64,000 nucleotides of DNA from Pampus argenteus (taxonomy: Eukaryota > Chordata > Actinopteri > Scombriformes > Stromateidae). The notes beneath the pieces were generated by a model. That model saw nothing but the letters and a program-made list of their open reading frames with translations, was not told the DNA's origin and searched no databases. Shown in pieces: positions 39,603 through 50,600 of the stretch (its first letter is position 1; the number at the start of each line of letters is the position of its first letter). The stretch is from positions 6,707,001-6,771,000 of the forward strand of contig CM072868.1 in NCBI GenBank assembly GCA_036937835.1. The letters run 5' to 3'. The position numbers were made by a program, and so were the translations under genes.

Positions 39603-40898
39603 ATTACAGTTTTTACTCCTCTACATTTACCTGACAGCTTTGGTCACTTTTTAGATTATTAGATTATTTTACATGAAAAAAAACTCTTTGGCTTGTGACT
39701 CATTACAAAAAATCTGCATCTATTTGTAGCCCATTGTCACATTTAAATAACTGTTGAGTTATTATATTATACAACAAAAACAAAGAAGTCCAAAAAAATC
39801 AAACCAATCAAATAATATATATTGATATGAAAATATATATTTTTGATTCTTCTTTATATATCGGTCTTTGGTACTTTTACTTAAGTAAAAGATCTGAGTA
39901 CTTCCTCCACCACGGCTGTGTTTGAATTAACCCGCTGGCTCCTCCGACTCTGTGGCCCTTTGGATAAAACTCCAGAGGAATTCTGGTTTTCTCTGCTGAG
40001 GCCAAGCACATGTTTTCTCAGGGCCTGTATGTCGAGGTACGCCGCGTGGGAAACACTTGCATTCCACACCCACTTGTTGACCTCCCTGAACTCTCACTGT
40101 GCTGATTCCTCGGTGTTACCTTGGCCATGGGGCGAGGATGTCCACTGAGCTCCCAGAGAGGAGAAACATATGTAGGGGGAATCTCTGGCTCGGCAAAAAA
40201 ATACACTGACGACACACTTGTGTAGGAGTCATCTGCTTTTATTAATTTAGTCACTTCAAACAGGGCTTGAGTGTACTAAGGGATGTCAGGCTATCCAGAT
40301 CATTATTGATACTTATATGAATGCAGGATCATGTTCATTTCTTGAGGGACTTAACATTTCACAACCTGGCTTGCATATAAATCAGAACTGCTGCATGTTT
40401 GAATCCCACTCAAAACTCTCAACTTTACACAAAGCGCAGATAATAGCAAACACTACAACATGAAAATGAAGTAAAACAGCTGCTGTGATTCTTATCTGGT
40501 GTTTTGTTTTGTTTTTGGACACGTGAGACAACGATCCGAGTCACTTTGCACCACGTGAGTCTCAAGTAGTCATCAGCGTGTGAAGATAAGAGTCTCTGAT
40601 AGCATGTAAACGTCTCTGCGAGGACTTCTGTTTTCAATTATAAAGACCTTTAAAGTTTTAGTAATATCTATAGTTTGAAAGTGTGAATGTAACTTCATAC
40701 AGTTTTTTTCACTTATCACAGGATGATAGAAGTGACTCTCATTTTATTCACCAACCAAAGGAGGATCACTTTCAAATGCAGCAATTCAGTATTGCACTTC
40801 TGTAAGGATGTGGGATAGAAAAGAAATGGTCAAAATTGATGAACCAGGGGCCCAGATGTCCCGACTTTTAGCTCTAAAAAGATCCAAACACTCTGAAT

Positions 40899-40917
40899 CC
40901 TACAATTCCCATGATGC
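40899..40917 (+). promoter_or_regulatory. ZNF143/THAP11-type motif
   Basis: CCTACAATTCCCATGATGC, a close relative of the same site in the opposite orientation to the one at 27847. Context as for that one. Confidence 0.35.
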
Positions 40918-41138
40918 AACTGTTTGAGTGCACCCTTACCCAGTCTTTCAAACTCCACATTCCCCTGTTTGTATCGCAAACGTCATGTTAAATATTTGCA
41001 GTCCTCCGTTTTAAACTGATCATCATGTGTAAAATTGGTAAAATACTCCTAAAAAGGAGAGAGAGAGAGAGTGTCAGCACCATCTGTACATGCTCCACAC
41101 TGCCACATCGGCATTGCATTCATATCTTTATATGGAAA

Positions 41139-41178
41139 AAGTTATTTCAAACTTTAAGTTTTTTTCTTGAAATAACTT
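41139..41178. repeat. 12-bp perfect inverted repeat
   Basis: AAGTTATTTCAA at 41139-41150 and its exact reverse complement at 41167-41178, spaced by 16 T-rich bases. It could form a stem-loop, or be a short relic of an element end. Confidence 0.8.
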
Positions 41179-42360
41179 GATTGTTGTGTGAAAGCATCCT
41201 TTAGACAGGGATTTCACAATTATTGCTGACATGTCCTTAATTTTAAACTAAGGAAATATGATTTTCTGTGGTGACCTTTAGTTGCAAATCCAATTTGTAA
41301 AGCAAAGCTCTCGACGTGCACTCCAAGCAACCATTCACTGACGTTAGTGAGGATATTGACGTTACTCAGGTGCCTCCTCATGCTGCCTTTTGTCCAGACT
41401 TATTTAAGGGTTTGGGTCCATTTTACCTCTTTGCTCTTTAGAAGTGCCTAATCTTGTTTCAGGACATTTCCATGAAACGAACAGTTTAAATGTCTTTTTT
41501 TTTTCAGCTTTTCAGCCTCTAAGGCGTGTGCCAGATGCCCTCTTTTCTTCAAAGGGGGCCCTCATATTCAAATCACAGCAGCTGGGAAGTGCTTTGGTAA
41601 AAGTAAAAGGAGTGGGCAGAGGCTGGGGGAGTTTTTAAAGATGTATTGGGGTGGGGGTGTGCATTTGTTTGGCCAGTGTATTATCTGGCACGCTTCTATA
41701 ACAGAGAAACCACAAGGCTCTCAGTCTTTTGATCTACATAAGCAGTGTGAGGCCTGCAGGCTGGGGGGGGTTGCCTTGCCTTTAAGGCCCGTGAAGGCAC
41801 CAGCAGAGAGGCAGCGAAAGAGAGGGACTCTGGGTAGGCGGGGGTGGCATGTGGCTGGAGAGACAGCAGGTTGTCTGCCCACAGGCAGGGATGCTGCAGC
41901 AGGGGCCATCGTAGGGGGGGCACACATGTCACTCTGTGAGGCTGACTTTATTTTTCTTTGTTAGTCTCCATGTGGATAACGAATTCTGCCCGCATTCACT
42001 GCCAAGATGTGATTTTATACAGTATGCTGCCACATATGTTGACCCTGGCATTTTCAATTGGCTTGCAGTGAGATTTTTTTTTTTTTTTTTGCTTTATTAA
42101 AGTCTCATAGAGGCTACAATACTGTCTTCATACAAATTGGTCTGCAGAAAAGTCAGCTTCCCAGAATTTCTTCTCAGATTATTCTTGGTGGAATTTTTCA
42201 CCGTTATTATATTGTTGACAGACAGTGACAAGAAACATAGAAAAAAAAACAAAAAAAAACATTGCCGGAGTCAAATCAGGGACATAAATGTTACATAGAA
42301 TGCATCTTAAACCTCAGAATCCGAACTTCCCAGTGATCTCTTTAGCAATGCACTATAATA

Positions 42361-42698
42361 TATGACCAGAAGTATATGGACATCCCTCCCCACATACTTT
42401 TATATATTTTTGGTCTGTGGCTGTTTAGGGTTTAGGCTCAGCTCCTAAGCACTAATTTAAGGGACATTTAAATGCTACAGCATGCAATGATATTTCAGAC
42501 AATAGTGTTCCTCCAACTGATGCTGTTTCAGCTGAATAGCAGCAAATCTTTGCAACCAGGCTCCAAAACCTTGTGGAAAGCTTTCCTAGACAATAAGAGG
42601 CCAGTAAAGCAGTATATTAAAGCCAATGGTTTGGAATGAGATGCTAAAAAAATCAAATAAGGGTGTAATATTTGGATGTTCATACACTTCAGGAACAA
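42361..42698 (+). mobile_element. Tc1-like transposon relic, internally deleted
   Basis: Inverted ends are visible: 42369-42385 (GAAGTATATGGACATCC) matches the reverse complement of 42674-42690 at 15 of 17 bases. Between them are remnants of a Tc1-like transposase gene: a stretch with AAATGCTACAGCATGCAATG and, after a deletion, CCTTGTGGAAAGCTTTCCTAG, both typical of the 3' half of fish Tc1 transposases. At about 340 bp against roughly 1.3-1.6 kb for a full element, it cannot encode an active enzyme. Confidence 0.75.
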
Positions 42699-43590
42699 AA
42701 AAAGTTTTTATTTTAAGTATAATTTTACAGACCCAGTAAGTGTAGTTCAGAGTAAAACTTAAGGACATCTACACTGAGGCATTATTTATGCTGCCAACGG
42801 TTACACAGAAGTTCCCTTTTTATAGATAAATAAATCATAATGCTCTCACAGGGTTGTTAAACAATCTGTTCTGGCAGTTGGCTGGAAATTCCACCGATGG
42901 GGAAAGTACAACTGTCCCTTTATTGTGCACAGACTGTCGGGAGGTCGTTTTGTCGTTACTCATAGATCTGTGTTGCTGGGGGCTCTCGTGCTGACTGAGT
43001 GTCTCCCCGGAGGGTCTGGAGAAGGGACGCAGGGTACGCTGCTACTGAGCACACATGTCACAGTGGGTCCTCATCACAGAGATAGCTCAGAGTAGCATGA
43101 GGGAAGGAGAATGTGTAGATTTAACCCAGTGTGCAGTTTGGTATCAACACTTTCATCCACCTGATGCGCTTTTAGTAAGTGTGTTCGCTGTGTAGATTTC
43201 AACCACTAAAATAAAGGAAAGATTACAAATTTTTGGTATTAATTTCAGAGAAACAGTGTTGTTGCATGTAAGTGATAGGCCTCCGTTAACATGACTATAA
43301 CCCCTGAAATTAAAGATTCCAGCTCACTGCGGATGTCACATCTGTATTGAATTAAAGGTTCATTCCAAACAAATCACACACAAAAAAAACTTTTTCTCAC
43401 TTACTTCATATGGGTTTCAGTATGCAGAGTTATAGTTTTATGTATCAAGGTTATGAGTTATTTGTTCTGCCAGGTCCCCTCATGTGCAGTCACCGGGGGC
43501 GTCCATGAGGTTTAGGAGATATATTTGATTCAGTGGCCAATGCTGGACAGGCACTGGAAAATATCAGCAATCATAGATATGTATTGCATC

Positions 43591-43609
43591 AGAGAGAGAG
43601 AGAGAGAGA
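43591..43609. repeat. (GA)n microsatellite
   Basis: Nine GA units. A second short GA run lies at 41056-41072. Confidence 0.85.
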
Positions 43610-43909
43610 AAGAGCTGTTTACACTGTATAGAGGGCATGGGGGGTGGTGGGGGGCTGTAACGCAATCATTATCTGTCTGTCCATTATACATCCCACTACA
43701 GACTTTCCTCAGGCTCAGGTGGTGATGTATTCTGAGAGAAAGACAAAGAAAATCATTCATTGTTTTCCTTAACAGACTGGTGCAAGATCAACACCCTGTG
43801 GTAGGATGGAGAACGACCACAGTCACTTTTCTTCTTGCAGTGTGATGGGAGTTCCAGCTTAATTTAAAAATTGGGCATTTTTTGCTATCATGTCTTATAC
43901 TGATATAAG

Positions 43910-44175
43910 TAAAGCTACAACAATTAGCTGATCAGAATCATTGTTTCTTTTAAACAAAAATGTAAAAAAAAAAACTTGCTGGTTGTAACTTGTGTTAGGG
44001 TTTGAAGCTTTTTTATGTCATACATGATAGTAAATTGAATATCTTTAGGTTTTAGACCAGACAAAATAAGACATTTGAAGATGTCACCGTGAACTGAATT
44101 TGTCACCATTTTCTGGCATTTTATAGACCAAACAATTTATTGAGAAAATAATTGGAAGATTAATCAATAATAAAA
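43910..44175 (-). repeat. ATTAATCGATTA-type dispersed repeat, copy B (reverse)
   Basis: Read on the minus strand it carries GTTTGGTCTATAAAATGC, CAGAAAATGGTGA and GACATCTTCAAATGTCTTA followed by TTTTGTCTGGTC. The first block matches the copy at 63785 and the last matches the copy at 62910. A common fish repeat of uncertain class; it lies about 400 bp upstream of tada2a. Confidence 0.6.
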
Positions 44176-44369
44176 GTGAGGCATGATTTAATGTACGGTA
44201 ATCCCTTTTAAAAATTAAAAATAAGCCTCACACCGAGGCAGAGACTATATAACAATATAACAAAACTACCTTCTCCTGGCTGACAGGAAATAGAAAGAGG
44301 ACAATACATCAACTAGGTGGATATGCGGTTTATGAAAAATAAACCATTAGTTATGTCACTTTTTTATTC

Positions 44370-44586
44370 AATTACTACGTCAGACATAAATCTACCACTA
44401 GGCCTGCCAGTAAATGGTCACTCACTCAGAAATGGTGAAATGTGAAAATAGGTCAGATTTGGTTCTGCTCTATCGATTTGGGCTCGATTAGTTTTGCCTT
44501 CCTCAACAGACTTACGTGCAAACTTTGAAAAATAGATCAACCCAATATTATCCATTTTAGTTTGAGTTTTGTCGAAACAACATCAT
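44370..44586 (+). promoter_or_regulatory. tada2a: probable tada2a promoter and 5'UTR
   Basis: DNA immediately upstream of the tada2a start codon. It contains a CRE-like TACGTCA at 44376-44382 and no clear TATA box or CpG island. The transcription start cannot be fixed from sequence; an upstream untranslated exon cannot be excluded. Confidence 0.3.
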
Positions 44587-44611
44587 ATGGACCGTCTGGC
44601 ATCTTTTGGAA
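44587..44611 (+). CDS. tada2a: tada2a exon 1 (start codon)
   Basis: 25 coding bases: MDRLASFG plus the first base of an asparagine codon, then consensus donor GTAAGT. It joins in frame to exon 2 to give GNDPFDKPPC, the family N-terminus. It is very short but strongly supported by the start codon, the donor and the residue match. Confidence 0.92.
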
Positions 44612-47600
44612 GTAAGTTTGAATCGTATCACACAGTAAAATGTAACTGCTGATGATTTAAAAAAGTCTACACAGATCGTTTTCTTAGCGTATCTACGGTT
44701 AGCTACACAAGTCCCAATCTAGTTAGCATTAGCACAAAGCGATACCTGTGTTTTATTAAAACTGGGTTATATGTCAAGAATTGTTGCTGCTTAAAACGGC
44801 TTCGCATATGTTGTTTTTATACTCTAAATACATTTCAGATTCAGGCAAAGTTTAACATTAGCATCAGGTTGTTAAAGCTACGTTAGCTTGTAGCTTAGCT
44901 TTGGTTTCCGTTATGTGATTTAATGTTTATTTAGACATGAAGCTCGTTTTAACGGACTGCTTTGAGCTATTTTTGTGGAGTAGTGTATATTGTATATTCC
45001 TGAATGAACATACGTCAGTAAGTTGTCTTTTATGATAGTTTGCCTTTATTATGTAACTCAAGTTTACCAACATTTCCATTTTTAGATGATCCTTTTGATA
45101 AACCACCATGCAGAGGCTGCTCGTCGTATCTGACCGAGCCGTACATCAAGTGTGCAGAATGTGGACCTTCACCTTTTTTACTCTGCCTCCAGGTTAGTAG
45201 ATCACTAATATACAGATGATCTTAAAGGTCTGGTTCACACATTTTCAAGTCTGTCTTAAAAACAACAGTCAGATGTGAAATATGTTTTTCTTGCTCTAAT
45301 CAATACTTTTGTTTATACTTGCTATTAGAAGATCTCTTCATAATGAACTTAAAATGTAAGTTTTTAAATGTTTATCTGAAGCTTCAGATAAGCCATTTAA
45401 ATGAGTCAAATCAAACCGATATCTTCTTTTTAACTTTAGTTACAGTCTTTTTAGTGCCATTTTTGTCTTTTTGTTACTGTACTTCCACCAGCAGCTCAAC
45501 AGGAAAACACAAAAACGTAATCTGATGCTAAATGTGGCAGATTGATATGACTAACTCAGACTGATGAAGCCTCATATAAGATTCACAACTATCTAAATAC
45601 ATGTGGACTCACTGGCCACATGACATTTAAAGGATATTTTTAAAAGCCAATATGCACAAGAGGAATGATTACATCTGACTGGCGTTATTTTGGAAAAAAT
45701 TGTGAACCCGTCCTTTAAAGATCTTGAGACTGACTCTCTCACTGTTTAGTCTGACTGAAACGTAACTAAATGGTTTAATTTCAGTGTTTCACCAAAGGAT
45801 TTGAACACAAGAAGCATGAGAGTGATCACAAGTATGAAATCATGGTAAGTAAAATAACACGCATCTGCCTGTCAACAGTATTTTTCACACTGACTCTTTC
45901 TACATGTAATCTTGCTCTTCACATGTCTCTTCATACAGACATCAGACTTTCCTGTGCTGGAGCCTGGATGGACGGCACAGGAAGAGATGGCCTTGTTGGA
46001 AGCAGTGATGGACTGTGGCTTTGGAAACTGGTTAGTGTTAGTGTGCTAATGGAGGCTTGTCAAAGATAAAAACCTTCCATCCTTGCAGAGACCTCACTGA
46101 TTCTTAGCATTGTCAGCTTTCCAAGACTAATATTATTTGTTTGATGTATTTTTAATAATAATACATAGAGCTGCAACAATTAATTGATTAGTTGCTAATT
46201 AACTCTTCTAGTCATTAAAAAAACCTTTAAAAAGTTAAATATTAATTGTATAGATAGATAGATAGATAGATAGATACTTCTTCTACTCAGCATTTACTTC
46301 ATGATAGGTTGAAGCAAAACAAGGTGTCTATTTTCAATTAACTATTGTTCTACACTAACAATCTATTTATACTGTTTCTATCCTGTAGGCAGGATGTGGC
46401 TTATCAGATGCGCACTAAAACCAAGGAGGAATGTGAGAGCCACTACATGAAGAATTTCATCAATAACCCGCTCTTCTCCTCCACCTTGCTCAGCCTGCGG
46501 AAAACAAAAGACTCTCGCTTTGCAGAGGGCGCAATTCCTTTCAAACGTTAGTAGCCACATTACCTCCCTCCTTCATCTTTTACCAGTGTCACAGTAGTAG
46601 CTGTGTATGTTTAACCACCTCCCAGCCTTAAAGTCTGTGAATTATATTAAACTATGGCAGTCCTAAAGATGCCAGCAGAGAGATTTATATGCAAGGAAAA
46701 AAAAGAAGTGGAGTCCTACTTCAAGCCAGAAAGATGTTGGCCCGTTCCTAACTGGCTTCAGTTCTCCATCTGTCACAGTGTTTAAACATTTCTCGCAGCA
46801 CTTGGTAAACTCAAAGCAGAGGCAGATTTCTCACTACATTTCTGAAATTTCTAAGCTGTAAGTCTTAGAAAATCAAATCTTGTAAGATGTCTGAAGGTGT
46901 CGCTCATGTCTTTTTCTCACTTTTTCTCTTTTTCTTACATTTACATGATTCCCTTTCAGGGTTCAAGTAGCCATTTATTAGCTGTATGTTTACCGTGTGT
47001 GTGGTTTAGCCTTAAAACTTTATTATTATTATTATATTATGGTCCTGGAAAAATACAGAGGAAATGTGCCGCACGCTCATATTTCAGTGTGTATATTTAT
47101 CTCTGCCACCACAGCCACCGATGATCCTCCTCGGCCCACATTTGACTCTGTGCTCTCTCGAGACATGGCTGGATACATGCCTGCCCGAGCAGACTTCATG
47201 GAGGTGAGGGGATACTGTACTTTATCGTATTTGTGTGTTTTACCTTTTGCCAACCTTTGATTGAAATGAAAATGGCCACTAGATGGCTTATAATTAAATT
47301 CACTGTCTCACCTAGGAGTTCGACAACTATGCAGAATGGGATTTGAAAGACATTGACTTTGTGGACGATGACTCAGACATCCTGCGTGGTGGGTTGACTC
47401 ATAACGGTTTTGCTTTTGATAAATAAATCGAAGATAAAAGCGAATCAGTAGCATTTATCATCCTTAATTGTGTCATGTGTATTCTTCTGTTTCAGCACTC
47501 AAGCTTTCAGTTGTTGATATATACCATTCAAGACTGAAGGAGAGACAGCGGAGGAAAAAGTAGGTCCTTTTTTATTTATGAGATGACGAATTTACACTAT

Positions 47601-50600
47601 TTATTTATTCCATATTATGTAATGACCCCAGTCTGTCAGTAGATGGCACTATATGCTTCCATATTGAAATTTTGGAGCCTCATTCCCCACAGATCCTCTT
47701 TTTTGTTTTACTTCTAGGTTGAATAAATGCATTTAATACTGAATTAAAACTTAGAAGACAAATGGTTTTAAACCCCTGTCTGCCTCCTCTTAATATTAAT
47801 GCGTTCATAATACTAATATATATGTATAACTTCTAATCTAAACTGTAATTATTTCGTTAAAAGCACTCAAAAGACTTAGATTGTTACAGAGTCAACAGCA
47901 TTTTTCAAGCTCTTTATTACCAGCCACGGGGAGTCATTCAGGTGAAACTCACAATCTGTAAAAAACGCTGTTCATACCTACAGTATTTCTGGAAATGAGA
48001 ACATGTGTGTGTACCCTGGTGAACAGTGTGCATGCCAAACTGATATTTTTCCCTTTTTTAAGATGGCTTCCTTACTACAGGACATTTTGGAAAATGTTAA
48101 ATGTTCAGCTATAGACACGCAGAACACATGTTTGCATGTTACTTTACACATTTTGTTCAGAGAAAATATTTTTTGATGAAAAAACTTTAAATTTAAATCA
48201 TATTCAAAGCATTCCCCACTAACTGCATCATGCAACTTTGAACTATATTTGACTGACATTTTCCATCTCATAATGAATTTACAGTTAATGGTGTTTCAAT
48301 TTGCTGCCTTTTTTTCCCCTTTTCTCAAGATGAGTCAGTATGTTATCCAGACATCTCTTCCACCAGCTGTCATTCTTCCTTGCTGTAATGCACCGAATCA
48401 GTAAATCAGCCTTAACAACCTCATGCTCTCTGAGCACGGTGGAATCGCATGTCTGGCTGGGCAGGCATGTGTGTTTTTAAGCTCCCTCTTTCTTTTTTTT
48501 TTTTTTAATGTGCTCCCTTTTTTAGCGGTTAACTTGTAGCTTGTCAGAGAGGCTTCCAGGCTCACGACACGGGCCGCGACCCTGAGCTCTGACCTCTGAA
48601 CCCAGCGTTTGACTTGAGACTCAGACTAAACCTGTCATGCAAAATACCACAACGTAGCAGAGGCAAAGCAATCAGAATATTAATTTGCATATTAATAAAT
48701 CTAAATCTTTCTTTCTTTCAGGATTATCCGAGACCATGGACTGATCAACTTGCGTAAATTTCAGAGTGAGTCCTCTTCTGAAATTCACATGGGCTCTGCT
48801 GTGACAGTATTCACTCGCGGGAGGCATTTAATATCTACCAGCCGAATCGCTGCTGAAGGTTTCTATGGATGCACGCAAACAACTCCAGCGTAATAACCAC
48901 CGTTAACCTCTGTGGCCCCCTCGGGTAGCTCAAAGTGTGGCAACTGATGAAGCTCGTATTTACGATCAAGACTACAAATAGTCTACGGGGGGGCTGTGTG
49001 CCAGAGTGTGTCACGGCATAATTGCTTCACTGTGAATAGATCCCCATGCGATGAGCCAGCAGCCATAATGACTGAAATGCAGGGGGGCTTCATTTATTGA
49101 TCCACCTGTCACAGGTTGGATTTCAGCAAGCTCAGTAATGTAATTCTTTGCATCTCTCGGATTGATTCATAGGGGTCAGACAGACGGTGAGGGGCTGCTA
49201 TGAATGGATTTATCCAATTAAATCCTCCTTTTTTTCTTTTTTTTTTTTCAAACTACGCATGACCACCCAGCCCATCGTCACATCTCCACGTGTTGCTCTG
49301 TGACATTGGCTGTGGTTTGGGAGTTGAAGAGCTCTCCTCTCATGTTTTATTTATGCTTCCTTCAGCCTCCAGTTAGCCCTCCTCCTTTCTCCCTTCTTTC
49401 CCTTATCTCTCCAGTCTTTCAAGACAAAAGGGAACTCAGAGTAGCTGTAGAGCTGCAGACTGGTTGTCATGGAGACTGTCAAAGATTGTGTGTCTCTACA
49501 GTGTGTGCGTGTAACATGCAATAATGGGAGCAGTAGCCGAGCCCGAGAGGCTCACAGTATCATGTCTCAGTAACTGCTGGAAGCAGATTGACCAGTGTTG
49601 TCGTCGCAGGGCAGCAGTTTGTCTGAAGTCCTGTAAGACCTTGTTACATTAAATGATTCAAGTCTGTGTTTTCTTGCCGTTGCCCTTGTTTGCAGTCAGT
49701 GTTTATGTGCCAGTATGCAGCCACACACAGGTTCAATGTTGATGTCTCCATAGAGATATGGACTTACCACTGTTGTGTCTGCTATTTTGCGTGACTTCAT
49801 GCGCTTAGCCGGAGATGGCGTCTGCTAATTAGCACTCGCAAACAGGAGCCGAGCCCGATGAAAGAACTTGACCAACACACACACTTCTCTTACACCCCCA
49901 CAACAGATTTTCCTCTCTTTGACACCTGCCTGTCGGGTCACTCAACTCGACACAGGCGATGCATTGAGACAAACACAACAATATCTTCAGACTGCGTGTG
50001 CATTCAGAGTGAAGAAGTGGTGAATACACATCAGTGGAGCATTGCTGTAACCAGTCTCTGGTAGTGCTGCAGCAGGTTGCTTGGATCTGACGGTCAAATA
50101 GATTTGCCCTGTTGTGCTCCTTAACCAGACTTTGAATTACGTAGTAAAAGGGGAATTTGAAATTGGAATTAAAAAAATATGTATGATATGATATAAAAAA
50201 CATATGATACAAAAAAACAATATATACAATTTGGTTTCCAGAGGGAGTGAGATTAGGTTTGATATGTTAAATATTCAGTACATAAAAGGTACCAGGATTG
50301 TTGATGAGATTAGAGCTGTGGAATCAGTGGTTTGATTGAAATATACAGATCCATATAATCCATTCTGTAACTAAACAATGTCAAATTTCTCCCCACAGTA
50401 GCTTCAGCGGATCACAACACAGTGCAGCCACAGAATGGTTGTGATAATAGATGACGCTAATATTGATGCGTCTGTACACGTAGTGTTGCTTCGGAGCAAC
50501 GTTCTCTGGTGGTTTTCGTGAGGCAACCGTAGAAATAAAGAGTAGACGAGGCAGGTTCTGGTAAAGCAGGAAAACACAAAGAAATTAAAACACAGCACTT

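Larger units (their letters stand above)
35551..44369. other. intergenic DNA, second part, repeat-rich
   Basis: Holds the interrupted element at 36275, the Tc1-like relic at 42361, the reverse repeat at 43910 and several A- or T-rich tracts (for example 37315-37345). The longest open frame (35582-36118, minus strand, 178 codons) has no recognisable domain. No exon of an acetyl-CoA carboxylase or other gene was seen. Confidence 0.6.

Noticed and set aside
41696..41964. GC-rich overlapping open frames on both strands
   Set aside because: Frames are open on both strands because the segment is GC-rich with few stops; no domain, splice context or start context supports any of them.
18060..44586. 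Search for miR-144/451, tRNA genes and acaca exons
   Set aside because: The mature miR-451 and miR-144 words as I know them are absent, no tRNA-like cloverleaf was noticed, and no carboxylase-like reading frame was seen.
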